A stretch of 64,000 bases of DNA, from assembly GCA_003439945.1 (NCBI GenBank), contig QVRM01005925.1, forward strand, positions 1,257,001 to 1,321,000, read 5' to 3'. The translations under genes and the position numbers were made by a program. Position 1 is the stretch's first letter, and each line of letters opens with the position of its first letter. The notes under the pieces are model-generated. The model saw nothing but the letters and a program-made list of their open reading frames with translations. It was not told where the DNA came from and did not search any database. This stretch comes from Dermanyssus gallinae. Lineage: Eukaryota > Arthropoda > Arachnida > Mesostigmata > Dermanyssidae. Positions 35,219 through 48,063 of the stretch are shown piece after piece.

Positions 35219-35965
35219 TGTTTAAGAAACTAATAGGCCATTTTGTTTATTTGCAACAAACCCAAATTGTGGCCCGATCCCTGCAGACTACCGTTCTGGC
35301 ACCATGCAAACACTATTAGCTTATGTTTTGGGATACTTTTGTAACCGTTCTAGATTTATATGAAGGCACAATGTCGTTGTCGTTTTAATGTACGGACAAA
35401 TTGAATGCTGGTGAGCGACTAGAATGAACTTGTTGACTACTTCAGCTCTTGTTTACGCGGCTTACAAAGTTGTTTTCGTTTTTTGGTGAAAGCCGATATT
35501 GCCCAGTGGCTCGTACTTGAACCACTTACCTAAAATACAATTCCAGAATGTTAACACTTCGCTAGCTCCTGATGCACTTTCGCAGCTTTGACTCCGCGGG
35601 GTAGGAATCTACCTATTGTGTTTAAACATGCCAGGAGCGTATATGTAACGCGCTGGAAACAAAATGGTAGACGTATCTCGGTTTTCGGTAGCGTATCTCG
35701 GTTCCGAGCTTGGATATTACATGCTGTCGGAAGCATTTGTTGCTAGGTAGGCTAAACACTCCGATGAGACTCTAATCGTGGTTCGTGGAAAAAGACATTT
35801 AATTAAAAAACCGCATTCCCGTACTCGCGTGATACTAAGAGGCACATTCTATACGCTATGGAACAATAGCTATCAATGCTATTAGATTTGCAAGGATATA
35901 TAGAATACTCGTATATAGTTCATGCATGACGCCTAGCGCCGTGGAAGCAAACTTGACAGCTGACA

Positions 35966-36012
<47 letters not shown>

Positions 36013-37830
36013 TGTTCGTATATTACATTATGTATGTTTGACACATATTACGGAAGATAAGCTAGGCCAATGTGCCCAACGATGGCCTATATATATTAAT
36101 ATTTGAATCTAACTCGATTTACTGCTGTGGTGTGCAGCCTACATAACTGAATTTGTCGGGTCTTTTTTCTAGTATGTTCACGGACTAGTCAGTCAACTGT
36201 GCGCCGAAACCGAAACACTGGCGGCGATCATCACGTTTTCATTTCACAAAGGACAGCTAATTGCGTCGTGGCGCGCACGGAAACGCCATAGCCTTGCTTT
36301 TGCCCGGCCGTATGCAGCGTCGGTTGCTCATCCTCTGCTTAAGTTGTAGTGCCGTAAAGCGTACTTGACAGAGTACTTACACTTGCTTGGAGTTTCCGCA
36401 TTCCGCACATCTCTCTTGGGATGGTTGAGGCGAGTGCCCGGGTGAGACTTCCAAGTCGGAACAATGCCGCTGTGAGCTTTTAGCGCGACGAAAACGTCTG
36501 GGTCGCATGCGATTCTACCGCGTACGCAAACGACGTTTGTATGTTGGGTTCGTCCTACCCGTGTCAGAATGAACTTCAGCAAAGCAAGTGGAGCTGTTAG
36601 GAGTTATCTGTGGACGTTCAGGCAATTGTGCTGAAGAGATAGAACGAGAGAAAGAGACAAAGAACAAGGAAGAAAGCGGGGAAAGAAGAAAGAGTTGTCT
36701 GCTAGACATAATGAGCTAGTTAACGCTACCAAAAGTTGCGTTGTTGGCAATTGCTAGGTAGCTTCGTGTGAAAATTGCATGTTTATTAGGTTTTTCAGAT
36801 TTTTTCACAGAATTTCACTCAGATCAGCAGGTAAAAGTGATATGCGTCTAATAGCTATGATCTTATATTTTAAGTACATAACAGTACCTTGGCACCATGG
36901 TATTATTTATAAGAAATTTTTATTCTCAAAAACAAATATTGAGAACGTAGCCCACTGCTTTAGTTACCAGTGTAGCTCTAGAACTTAAATTTAGCAAATC
37001 CGAAAACGGTGTGACTTTAACGGCCTTCGAGAACGAGACGTTAAGAAAGATATGACTTACATCTTCTCGAAGATGACACGTTGGGTCCAATGACATTTAT
37101 CTGCTGCTCCCTATAAAATAGTGACACGTAGCTGATCATTAGAACTTAATAATAGATTTTTTCCCATATGTTCGCTATTCAAAACTTGGACATGACAAAA
37201 CATTTCATCATCCAACTCAGTCTAACAGAAATAGCGGACTTGCGGGTAATATTCAGGCTGCGGTTTAGGCGATGCCAAGCTTTTAACGGCCAACTTAGGC
37301 TGATCTTATCAACGCTTTGTGTGCATTGCTCTTCCTTCACGACCTGGTACATATGGCCTGCAGGCTTCGTCTAGGCTTTAGCGTCTCCTTTCTGATTGCG
37401 GAAGAAGATGTTAGATTGGCTACATTACCTCTGCCATACTGCAGCCACGGTCAACCAGAAATAGGCTCATATTCGTGGGCCGGCTATGAGGGGTACACGT
37501 GCCCTAAGAACAACTGTGGACCTCCACATATAAAAAAAACTAAATATTTAACCGCAGGGCCTCCTTAGGTTCCGTACAACACTAATGTCACTACTACTTT
37601 TAAATGGTATAGACGCGGCGATTGTCATCCCAGGTCATCCTAGTATAATGGAGCTGAAGCGCCTGATACCGGAAAAAGTAAGCGAATTCCAAAGAATTTA
37701 CGCTCAAAGAAGAACCAACAGCGCCTGAATGTCGAAATGACTTCATCAGAAGATTTCGAGGTGCTTTGTCGAAGGCTTTGACGCTATACCAGCATAAAAT
37801 ATACCATATGTAATAATCAAAACCTTAGCC
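35215..37830. other. unassigned stretch
   Basis: No recognisable gene. A TA microsatellite lies at about 35970-36006. 36.2-36.7 kb is more GC-rich with CpG and has ORFs on the - strand (36328-36582, 36515-36709), but they match no family I know. Confidence 0.45.
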
Positions 37831-37834
37831 CGCC

Positions 37835-38260
37835 AAATTGTGTATGAGCATATTAAAACAAATACAAATATGTTGTGTCCGCTATTAACCAATCCGTACA
37901 GCGCATGTTTACACAGCGGTAAAGTACCGAAAGAATTCAGCAAGAGTTTTCTTACAAAAAGATGAATAGAGCAACCGACCCACCCAGCAATCGCGGAGGT
38001 ACTAGCTAGCGTCGTTTTTAATAATAACTTCACTTATTGTGGAACGCCTATATGCCGCGGTAGTCCCAAACTTACCATGCGAACAACATGGATTCCCAAA
38101 AGGCCACTCTCCGTCCTGTTGCCTTTCTTTAAAATAAAATAAAGAGCCACAAAGATGAAAATATGGACGACGTTGTACACCTCATCGATTGCAAAGCTGC
38201 TTTCTACTGCGTTAGAAGGGACAAACTCCTTGAAGTACTGTGAACCCGATTTTAAATAGC
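37835..38260 (+). pseudogene. CR1/jockey-like LINE RT fragment (fingers and motif A)
   Basis: In shifting + frames there is PYSACLHSGKVPKEFSKSF (about 37890-37950), as in the P..W/F block at the RT start. It is followed by EQHGFPKGHSPS (about 38079-38115), equivalent to the QHGFRKGRS block. Next is VVHLIDCKAAFYCV then RDKLLEVL (about 38170-38240), the motif A region usually written LDFSKAFDxV. The second motif-A Asp is lost. It ends before motif B and is next to an oppositely oriented LINE C-terminus (38354-38740). Confidence 0.5.
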
Positions 38261-38353
38261 AGAAGCTACGTATATTTTTGACATGCGGCATACAGTTGTG
38301 GGGTTCGAACGTGTCGCCTCGATTCAAACAAGTGCTGTTTAGCTACTTATCCC

Positions 38354-38740
38354 ATGGCGCCGATAATAGAAGCGGCATTGCCTCTACACACCGCGAGAGA
38401 CAGAAGCTATCTTAGATACTCTCCCTCGCGCCGGTCCCCCGTCGTTGCTACCATTCTGCTAGCCAGATCCCGAATGAATTTTGCTGTCCCACTGCTAATG
38501 GGTCCTAATGTTTCCATAGCTACCGGTGCAAAGTGAAGACCGTTTTCGAGATCTGCGTATTTACATATATTTTCCTGTTCAGCGTGCTCTGCTACCCATC
38601 CTGTTCAGGCATAGCAATGGCTGAGATACGAGGGAGCTACGGTGCAGGACACTGCCGTGAGACCAGAATGGTATGGTCACACCGTCAGGTCTCTTGTCGT
38701 TGTCCCGTCCGAGGCCCCGTGGTCTCACTTTTGCTGGCAA
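38354..38740 (-). pseudogene. LINE C-terminal fragment (KRPDG...METLGP family)
   Basis: Read on the - strand there is RDNDKRPDGVTIPFWSHG at about 38704-38650. After frameshifts come PVAMETLGPISSGTAKFI, TTGDRREGEYLR, one stop, and LLSLAVCRGNAAS to 38354. It is the same protein end as at 4129-4311 and shows the preceding KRPDG...W block too. The 5' edge on this strand is a very long ATT/AAT microsatellite (38743-38895). Stops and frameshifts make it a relic. Confidence 0.65.
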
Positions 38741-38895
<155 letters not shown>

Positions 38896-38899
38896 TTAG

Positions 38900-39785
38900 C
38901 GCCTCTTCTACCGTTTCTAGTTGAGTAGAGCAGTCCTTCCCCGTGATGATCTCACATGGTCATATAGTCCCTCTGGAGGAACTGGGTATTGGCAGTATAG
39001 TGCTTCCACATTCTAAACCTTAACTCGAAGTGCTTGCTCTCCTTAGAACCGTAGCACTTCCCAACCTGCACTGACCTATTGTTGTGTGTTAAGAAAACGT
39101 ATTTTGGCCCCAAAGCTATCCCAAGACGTGCACGTTTCAACTATTTAAATTATTCATATATTATTCATACATTTAATGATACTCGACACAAATTCACGGA
39201 AAATAAATCGAATGTCATCTAATCAGGTTCGTTGTAGTCATGCATGTGTCACGTCTACATAAAGTATAACTCTTTAACGCATTTATTTTTTGCATAGATA
39301 GTAAAAAGGCATATGCAGAAGAAAAGTCTAACTTTATGTAAGATACTTCATATACCGCATACTTTGCTATGTGCAGAAAAAGACAGTGTACTGTCAGGGC
39401 AGTTTCTACATAGTTCCTCATTAGGCTTTTAGTAAATTAGGGACCTCACTTCATTGCGGGAAAGCACGCGCGAACGACTAAATAGCTTAAAGCATATCGC
39501 TACGGGCAAATGATTAGCTCATTGATCTGCTCTGGCGCACTGTCAATTAGTGCGTCTTCTATAACGAAAGTTCGTTGTGTAGGGGGCACAGGAGGGTCAT
39601 CCGTTATCGAGACAAATTTGTGTTAAACAACTTTGGCATCTGCTTAATAGCGAAATTTTCCTTGTACCCTTTTTGCACCTCGTTTATCCAGGACCAGCGG
39701 CGTCCCTGCCTGTTTTCTGTATGTCTATCGCAAATGCTGCACGCTATCTGGATGTTTTAATGTCGACGAATCTCACGTTCTCTTT
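38900..39785. other. unassigned stretch
   Basis: Short ORFs only; nothing recognised. Confidence 0.45.
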
Positions 39786-39789
39786 GAAA

Positions 39790-39860
39790 AATAAAATATT
39801 GTGATGATTTAATTATCATTTACAATACGTTTGCAGACTCGGCGGTGCTTGCCTTCAAGT
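39790..39860 (-). mobile_element. R2-like element 3' tail (copy 3)
   Basis: The + strand text aaatattgtgatgattta, then catttacaatacgtttgc and actcggcggtgcttgcctt, matches the terminal about 70 bp of copies 1 and 2 with a few differences. Nothing else of the element follows, so this is an extreme 5' truncation ending in the 3' UTR. Confidence 0.8.
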
Positions 39861-40288
39861 TCCGCTGCTGCCAACTTTATATATAACAACGTCGCACAAG
39901 TACTACCACAGCTTGTAAAATCAAATCATATTCACCGTCTCTTTGATCTGAGAACGAATACGCGTATGACTGATAAAATTCCTAATTAATGCTTGTACTA
40001 AAATGTATTGCAAGAACTGAAATAACCAATCACATGTTTGCCTGAAGTGTAGCCAGATAATTGCACAATAAGGCGGCTTCGTAGGTTTCCCAGCACCCCA
40101 AATGTCATCCTCTCTATATTTGACAAATAAAGGCTTCGCCTATTGTATTCAATTGAGAAGTGTATGGTCAGTGTAGTGTAAGTGAAGTGGCTTCAAATGA
40201 GTGCATTTATGCCTAATAAGCAGGAATTAGACACGAAACCGTTTTGTAATAGACATGTTTTGACATTTCCGATAAAAAACGTATTTTC

Positions 40289-40334
<46 letters not shown>

Positions 40335-42030
40335 AGAGTATTAACTTGTAACTAGCCGTAACTAAATCGGCCAACTAAGTCAAAATGTAAGTTCCGCAAA
40401 TAAATGGCGAGCTGTTGCGCTGTTATGATGACACCTGTTGACGTCTATGAGCTGCCCGCTTTCCTAGGGTGCTAATTTTGACGTATGCAATTAACAACGC
40501 ATGGGTTAATTAAACAAATCTCCAGAGAGCAGTTGAAATCGTTAAGGTATCTCCTGAGCACTACAAGCTATTAGCTCTACGGCTTTGGTTTGCGATGTAA
40601 ATGACCATGTCATTAGCAGAAGGAGAGAATAGTTTGTGTGAAAAGTGTGGTAGCCCTTTGGTGAGGATCATGAGGTTTACAATCTGTTAGCTCGCAAGGA
40701 TGGCATGCCCCTAATGGGCGGCAAAATCGGTACAGGGCGCAGCCTGGGGGATAAAAAAGTTTTCAGGTTTAATGAGTTTGTGAGTCCCTTACTAGTCGAG
40801 CAAGCTGCTAGTGAAGGATGCGTATCGTTCATACCGGAAAGAAAATTCGCTCGGCACCTGTCCTTGTGGAAATGTTAAAGCACAGCGTTAGACTGCCTTT
40901 AGGGAATCGTTAATTAATACAGCTCGTTAATTAGTACGACAAGAAGGTATGCTTACTTTATACAACTATATTAGGTAAGGAAAATACATCATACAACTAT
41001 ATTAGTGTACCTATTTGTTTTGAAATAGTTCTTCTATGCCCGCACCGACGTACGACTGAATAGACTTCATGAGTAATGAATATGTTTTGTATTATTTTAA
41101 GATTGCAGAGTTGCGGACAGGTGGTTACTGTAGTATGTAACTAATAATAAAAGTCATATGTTATTCAGGCGTAAGCAGAACTTTCTATTTGTAACCACTT
41201 TGTTTTCCACGTAAGCCGTTTGCTGTCAAGCGTCCCACCCTTTAATTTCTAACTGTGCTTCACGGCCTCGGCTGGCGTTGACTATATGGGGCACTCTTTC
41301 TCTCTATTTTCTGCAATTCATTTTTCTTAACAAATCCAGCATCAATCAAAGATTAATTTCGTAAGCCCTATAGTAAAAAAATAATTTTGTAAGCCCTATC
41401 GTGAAAGATTAGTTTCGCCTGGACACAAATTTTACTAGCGTTTTTTTTAGCGTTTTCATAGTGGGCTCATAGGCTAGTGTATATCACGTCTCCCCTCATA
41501 CCTCTAAGAGTTTACTGCAAACAATCTAAGCTGAATCTAAGCAGAGTTAGCATTATAGCAGGACATCGCCTCGCACCGCTTCCCAGGATGAGTGATGTTT
41601 TAAACGGCGGTTTGACTTCGTCTCGACTTGTCGAGCGGAAATTGAGCAAATCCGGATTGACATAGTAATTTTGCATAACAACACTGACATCACTTACGGC
41701 ACACTCTAGTGCTTCAGCTGGGTACAGCGTGCAATGTAATACAGGTGAACTTTTAGAGAAGAACCTGCAGAGTTCTGGCTAAACACTGATGAATTATAGT
41801 TCATCGACATGCGGCTACGTATTCAGCTGTTGGTTCTTCTCCCTGTCATGAGCTCGATGGGATATTGCTTTTGTACGTACACAATGGTGGGACCTTTCGA
41901 ACATATTGCTTTGTAATACGTTGTCTAGACTGCAGCCATATCGATCCCAATTTAAATACACACAAGGGCGGATCGGCAAATATAAGTAGTTTGAATTTTA
42001 ATCCTTGAAGTGAAATCACATAGGTATTTT
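39861..42030. other. unassigned stretch
   Basis: No recognisable gene. A TA microsatellite is at about 40294-40331. A short repeated phrase (taagccctatagt / taagccctatcgt) is near 41360-41402. Confidence 0.45.
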
Positions 42031-43050
42031 GGTTTGTTTTGCTTAAAAGCGCTATTCAAAAGTTACACACAAAAGGCCGAAACACAAAAGAATGAAAACG
42101 AGATTCGGCAATTTTTAAGAAACCGCAAATTAAGAAGAAGAAACGAATCTGCAGCTAGTTCTGTGCTAAAAACCAAATCAATGTTCGACCAAAACTGATC
42201 CCCGCTCGGGAAGGCTTTCGACGTCAATAACAGAAGAAAATCTTGAAAAGTGTGTGAAATCATAATCAGCAATCACATAATTACTATCAGGGAGATAGCT
42301 GAGGAATTGAAAATATTTTTAGATCAATTGTAACAGTCTTAACCGATATTTTATGCGTCAGAAGACTGGCAGCGAGGTTCGTTTAAAAAATGTTGCATTT
42401 CCAGCAAATGAGCGCTCGTCGGGAATTTTCCGAATTGATTCTTCAGGCGATACCAGAAGACAGCGGATTGCTCCAGGTAATGATTTTAAGAGACGAGTCA
42501 CTGGGTATAGGGTTACCACATCGAGACCAAAGCCTAATCCTCCCGGTGGTTCTTCAAAGAAGATAGTCAATCGAAGTAATTCAGAAAGAGCAGACACCAA
42601 TGTTCTTCTAACTGTTTTTTTTACCACAACAAAACTACCTTCTATGATTTTTTTCTCACCTAAGTCTACAGTCAATAAGGGACGCTACCGCGCAGTTTTT
42701 AGAAAATTGTGCGACAACTTCCAACGAAACTGGTCCGAATCGTTAGCAAACAACTCTTGAATCCTCCGTCACGACAATGCACCGGAGCACACATTTTCCG
42801 AAAATTTGATTTCTATATTTTCGCAACCTTCCTACTGGCCGGAACTTTTCCTGTTCCCACGGATAAGAAAACCACTAAGAGACAACGTTTCGAGGTCATA
42901 CAGATGATAAAGAAAATTTCGCAGGAGCAGCTCAACTACATTCCGAAAGACGCATTTAAAAATATTTCGAAGGGCGGGAAAGAAGGTGGCGCAAATGCAC
43001 TGGGACGGGCGCAAGTTGTTTTGAAAACAACAAAAACATTTTGGATGATC
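42030..43050 (+). pseudogene. mariner-like transposase relic, copy C
   Basis: The recognisable order is SGRLSTSITEENLEKC (about 42204-42252) and TIREIAEELK (42280-42312). Next is a degraded region matching the DE-S-YGYD block (RDESLGIGLPHRDQSL-like, about 42490-42535). ORF 42353-42760 carries ERADTNVLLTVFF and STVNKGRYRAV. Then come RHDNAPEHTFSEN (about 42768-42805), QPSYWPELFLFPRI and KKPLRDN, and finally a C-terminal KIFRRAGKKVAQMH. It is the best preserved of the three mariner relics but still has several frameshifts and altered catalytic blocks. Confidence 0.8.
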
Positions 43051-43354
43051 AGATAACTAAATATATATATATATATATATAAAAAACTAAAATTAATTTT
43101 CTGTATAACACATTATGTATATGTTACACGTGTCACGATGGATTAGCTAAGGCATTGTGCCTAGTCGGCGCGTATTGTGACTGTCACGTGTCCGTTTCGA
43201 TGAGGCCATTTCGAGACCACTTCAGAAGTGTTCCCCGAACGAAGGCAGCGTTTTCACGCTGTATGTCAAGATCCAGAGGTTGTTTGACAGTAAAAACGAT
43301 TCTTCTCTTTTTTGACGTGGATAGTGCGTTCGATTGTACGAGCTATAAGATTTC

Positions 43355-43900
43355 AGTCATCACGTGAGAAGGCGTATCAGCTTTTTGAGACGGCCGTCAC
43401 TTGCTGTGGTTAAGTCCCTTTTGCGTAATGGAGCCCACGCTGGGCACAGCAATATTGTGTGTTCCGGCGTGTCCTCCGTTGTTCCTTCACTGTGCTTGCA
43501 GAGGGGCGTATCTGCTTTTTCTATTCGAAAGAGGTAACCCATAAAGTTGCCGTGCCATGTGAGCACTTGAGTCACGTGGTGTGTCAACACTCAGTGAGGG
43601 GTACCTCGCAAGCCTCTGTCCAGGTACATTCCCAGATAGCGGGCTGAATGAACCACCCGAGTATCCTGACCGTTCAAGCTTAGCTTTGGGAGAGTACACC
43701 GTCTTGGGCCAAGCAGGATGACTCCCTCGCTTTTGGTAGGGGCCAGCGGCAAACCCGCTCCCGCCATCCAGAGGGAAATCTAGGCCAGGGCGTCATTGGC
43801 TCTAAGTTCCAGTTACTGGGGGGTGCCGCCCTGTACTACAACTGCAAGGTCGTCTGCATACGCAAGTAGCTCTGTCCCTTCTGGTAGATGAAGTGTGTTT
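43355..43900 (-). pseudogene. R1/jockey-like LINE: RT motif C to C-terminus, with deletion
   Basis: The - strand opens with LPEGTELLAYADDLAVVV (about 43895-43840), RT motif C with both Asp kept. Then come LPLAPTKSEGVILLGPRR, SLNGQDTRVVHSARYLGMYL and DRGLRGTPH. The family then expects several hundred bases, but the sequence jumps to the C-terminal end (LTWHGNFMGYLFRI, ADTPLCKH, DTPEHTILLCPAW; ORF 43590-43360), which carries the Cys-Cys-His-Cys end of R1-like proteins. It is therefore a 5'-truncated copy with an internal deletion. Sequence LGVYLNRGLRGSKD in the + fragment at 55.4 kb is the same block of a related copy. Confidence 0.8.
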
Positions 43901-45405
43901 GTTTCTAACTGCTAATACTTCTGAAATGTGCTTGTTTGCTAGATACTGCCATCTATGGTCATAAACACGTACAATATAAGACAACATCCAATGTGTGCTT
44001 AGATGTGTTTAGGGTTTCTCCTTAATGTTTATATCATATAGAAATTGAGCAACGAACATTTATTGCAGGGTGGTTTTACAAGTGATATTGATTTCAGCTT
44101 CTCATGCGCGAAAGAACGTACACGCTTGGACAGCTTGACACATAATAACCAGGCTAACAACGCCGTTAAGGCCCCTATACACACTGCACCTACAATTTTA
44201 TAAGTATTAAGCCCACTACCAAGCGAAACTTGTCTACGATTATATAGATACTTAAGATGTCCGAGAGAGAATGAGGGAAATTTCGATTCAATTTTCCGTT
44301 GTTTCTGTTACTCTCAGCAACACCAACTTTGCCATAAACGCTATATTAATGTAGTACGCCCTAATTGAGGTACACGGTCCTAACCTGACTTAGTAATGAC
44401 GCTAAAAAAGCGAACGCAGTTACACCGCTAACGCAGCTGTGTCACCTCCAATTTCCGACGAAACTAACGGCTTGTATAATTTTTTTTGTTTGTAAAAAAT
44501 ATCTTTTATTTGCGATACTATAAGGCATATGCACAAAATCTATCTTATCTAGGATTTGCTAGATATGATACTGTCGTGTGTTTTTATCATATTCGTTAGG
44601 ACAGTATATAGGTATACAAATGTTTATTTTATAAATATATTCATACGTAATTAGACAAACATTTATTTACACAAATGTATACGATGATACAACAGCCGTA
44701 TCCGAAATCTGGGCTGCACACTGTTATTTTGCACAATTTTCAGCAAGAATTGATCGCACAGTGGCTTTCATTGACTATAGAGCCCAATCCTTGGGGAGTG
44801 TTTTTAGATGGGACATAACTTCTTCAACGCAACATTGCAATGCGTATGAATGAAATCCGTGAGAAACGTCCAAAAAACAGCAACCAACGACAACAAAACT
44901 GTGTCTCGTAAGAAAGCTATGAGTGACGAAAACTCAGACATAGCGTGCACATCGCTAGAAGAGAATTTCACCCTGTTTGCCAAACCTCTCTATAAGATCC
45001 TGCAAGACCACCTCAAACTCATAAAAAACCTGCTCTGTGGGCTCTGCATCGTGACTTCTCACAGGGCGCAAACCAGACGTGCCTTTTCGTTGTTTCGTTT
45101 CGACGAGCCTAAACCAGACTAGCTCGAGAATTACTGGTACAATTTGACGAGAGCCTGTTTACCTAGTAGTCGATACTCGTCGCACATCACAAGATTTAGG
45201 CAATTTGTATGTCCCCTACTTAAGTCCCAAGGCTCGCAGTGATCAGCCGTTGGAGTGCAAGCGGCAGCGATCGGGAAACGGAGGGAGACGTTTCGATTAT
45301 CGCAAATCGAAGCTTAAAGCCATCGCGGTAGAGATAGCAAACATCGAACAACACACGTTTTCTGGGTGCGGCCCGAAACCTAAATAATATATGTATGTAT
45401 ATGTA

Positions 45406-45450
<45 letters not shown>

Positions 45451-45520
45451 GCAAATATGTTTATATACTAATGTACATGCGCTCCTAGATAGTATGTGAA
45501 CAGTAGGTAGAGCCCTCGCC
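43901..45520. other. unassigned stretch with two open frames
   Basis: The + ORFs 44850-45122 and 45205-45387 are open and composed like protein, but I recognise neither; the second is Lys/Arg-rich and ends SGCGPKPK. They are adjacent on the same strand with a stop between them and could be the remains of one gene or element. A TA microsatellite follows at about 45411-45449. Confidence 0.3.
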
Positions 45521-45529
45521 GTGCCGCTG

Positions 45530-46150
45530 TCTTAGCAGCAAAAACAACTGCTGTTAGATGCGCATGCATCCTCTATGGGAGCAGAAACAAACAGGAACAC
45601 TGTGGTTGGTACACCGTAACTGCGTTATCTACTTATCAATGTCGATAATGCGACTCTAGCCAGCAGCGGCCGCCACGGCTAAGTAGAAATGAACCACGGG
45701 GCCAAAGGCCCGTCAACTTTTCCTCTTACGAGTATATATAGTCTATATACACCACATGTACAATCTCCCTTTCTCGGCCTTTGCGCTGCTTCTTTCTGTG
45801 TCAGCACAGCGTGACGAGTGTTTCCGGGCACAGCAGTAGCCTCCAGGAGGCTGACGGGGCCCCTATTCGGCGCGGTGCACATCACGGCCTCAGTACCGAC
45901 CAAAACAGACAGCCTCATCGGGCCACGCATGAACGCCCAAATTGGGTTGTGGGGGCAAAACAAAACTTTGCTTTCTCTCTACCTTTCGACCGCCGACAGG
46001 GGGGACAGACATGGGGGATTCGAGCGAGTTGCGAGAGTAGCTGTTGCTGGCTCGATTTGAATTTTTCACGCTCCGACTAGCTCCGGCCTATATCAATCAG
46101 GATGCGCGGGCGTGAGCAAAATCCCGCCGCAACCAACGCGTCTGCCCCTA
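45530..46150. promoter_or_regulatory. CpG-containing GC-rich block with TATA-like element
   Basis: This stretch contrasts with its AT-rich flanks by its high CpG content. A TATA-like gagtatatatag lies near 45729-45740. The overlapping ORFs 45781-46080 +, 45818-46060 + and 45679-45963 - cannot all be real, and none is recognised. It may be a promoter/first-exon island or an old element. Confidence 0.2.
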
Positions 46151-46387
46151 ACGAAAGCACCGCGCGCCGACGCTAGTGAAAATAACACTCGTAGCAGAAC
46201 AAATGCAGAGTCCATAAAGAAAGTATGACGCGAGCTTATATATACATATAAGCTACCTGTATTCCAGCAGCGTCATATACAAAAATGGTGCAGTAACTTA
46301 AATAGAAAAAAAAATAAAGATGCACTAAAGCAGAAACGGCAGTTATCGTAACACCATATAGAAGAGTCAAATTAATATAAATGGCTT

Positions 46388-46410
46388 GTATATATATATA
46401 TATATATATA

Positions 46411-46486
<76 letters not shown>

Positions 46487-46517
46487 TCAACATAGTGTGC
46501 TATCATTGGGATATGTT

Positions 46518-46555
<38 letters not shown>

Positions 46556-46604
46556 TCAACATAATATGCTATCATTGGGATATGTTGACATATATATATA
46601 TATA
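46388..46604. repeat. TA microsatellite carrying palindromic modules
   Basis: Runs of TA are interrupted by a module of about 43 bp (46482-46524) beginning atatatcaacata and ending tatgttgacatat, so each module is itself an imperfect palindrome. It recurs in direct orientation at about 46551-46594, and a part of it recurs inverted at about 46605-46634 (gtcaacatatcccaatgata). The centre is tgctatcattggga. Confidence 0.9.
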
Positions 46605-46739
46605 TATGTCAACATATCCCAATGATAGCACACTTAATAGAATAGAGGTAGAGAACAATTTTTAAAATAATCTCTATTTATCTACTATTTTACTGTGATT
46701 TATTGCTGTTGCTCGGGTGTATATATTACAGTGCACATA

Positions 46740-47005
46740 CAGTCACTAAAAAAATATAGGGCCACCCATGTTTGCCACATTTAACGCATTTATTATAACC
46801 GATTGTGTCAAGATCATAATGATACATGCTCACAGAGTAACAGCGGATACTTTTATCGACATTTGGGGTATCAGGTTACCTTAAAACACAAGATTTCGAC
46901 ATTTGGCACAGCTACGCTGCGAAAAAATGATAAAGTCACCACCAAGATGCATGTCTTAGCGAGTGAATTGAGAGGAATAACAACGTTTGGGGTCATTTCA
47001 CGGCA
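46740..47005. repeat. left terminal inverted repeat of the Tc3-like element
   Basis: Begins CAGTCACTAAAAAAATATAG at 46740, after TA. It matches the reverse complement of 48064-48327 with scattered mismatches and single-base indels. Confidence 0.93.
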
Positions 47006-47019
47006 CCTAACAACTATAC

Positions 47020-48011
47020 TTAATATTTAGTGAACTTTGCATTACGTCGGATAACTTCAAAAATGCGGTTTGGTATAGTGTTGAACAAATTTTGGATGAC
47101 GTCCTGCGAGAGCTCGTCCCAAGCCTTCACAATTGCTTTTTTTAGTTCTACCTGGTTCGAAAATTGTTTTTCGTCGGTGTAAACCTTTCGGGCGAGCCAG
47201 CCCCATACATTCTCGATAATATTAAGATCAGGTGAGACTGCAGGCCAGCGTGGGACCTCAATGTGGCGTTGTTCGAACCAGCTTTCGATCAACTTAGCAG
47301 TGTGAATCGCGGCATTATCGTGTTGAATAACAAAGTCGGGTCCTCCCATCAGCTCAAAATGTGCGAATTGCTTTTCTAGTAGATCCCTATAGCGCGTCGA
47401 ATCAACACAACCGTCTAAAAACACAATCGGCGACCTTGTATAATACCCGACAGCGGCCCAGATCATCACCGAACCGCCACCTGAGTGCCGTTTTGACAAA
47501 AATCGTTCTTCCTTGCGCACATCGTGGAAATAATAGTTAAATCCATCCGGTCCATCACAATTGAACTTTTTTTCATCCGAAAAGAGCACTCGGTGCCATT
47601 CAGTGGTCCATGACATCGTAACCTGGGCAAAGTCGAGACGAGCTTTCTGATGCTCAGCGGTCAATCGTGGTTTTCTCTTAAGTTTTTTTCTCGTGAGCCA
47701 AAGTGTCTTCCTGAGGAGGTTTTGCACATTTCGCACGTTCGTTTGCACACCGGCCGCCGCCGCAATTGCCTTTGCCGAGAGCGCAGAGTTCGAGGCTATC
47801 TTCAAAATTGCGCGCTTGTTTCGTTTCGAAATGGCATTTAGACGCCCCGGACTCTTTTTACGCCGTATTTTTCACCCAAATTCACGAAGTTGTTCACTAC
47901 TTGGCGAGAACGCCCCAATCGACGGGAAATTTCCCGATTAGAGAGGCCGACATTCTTATAAGCCTTGATTTGGGTCTTTTCGTCACGCGTGAGACGCCAA
48001 CCCAAACCCAT
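47020..48011 (-). pseudogene. Tc3-like transposase, DD34E, one frameshift
   Basis: The start is Met 48011 (MGLGWRLTRDEK), which I prefer over the upstream Met at 48095 because that one lies in the inverted repeat. The first part has the helix-turn-helix (SNREISRRLGRSRQVVNNF) and YG. A one-base frameshift near 47850 moves the reading to the frame KSPGRLNAISKRNKRAIL. That frame continues from Met 47805 (261 residues) to 47020 with the second DNA-binding part. The catalytic core follows: Asp77 (SDEKKFNCDGPDG), Asp163 (IQHDNAAIH) and Glu198 (DLNIIENVW), with 34 residues between the last two, that is DD34E. All three acids are kept and no other stop interrupts it, so only the frameshift disables it. 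Its closest visible relatives are Tc3-type transposases (DGPDGFNYYFHD block). Confidence 0.92.
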
Positions 48012-48063
48012 CGTTTCAGCACAGAACAATTTCTGGTTGGAGGTCTGCTTTCGTTTCCGTCGA

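Noticed and set aside
44850..45387. Possible host gene on + strand
   Set aside because: Open and protein-like in composition, but I see no family motif, splice context or conserved block, so I only describe it as unassigned.
46236..46665. Poly-(Tyr-Ile) ORFs
   Set aside because: They are TA-repeat translations.
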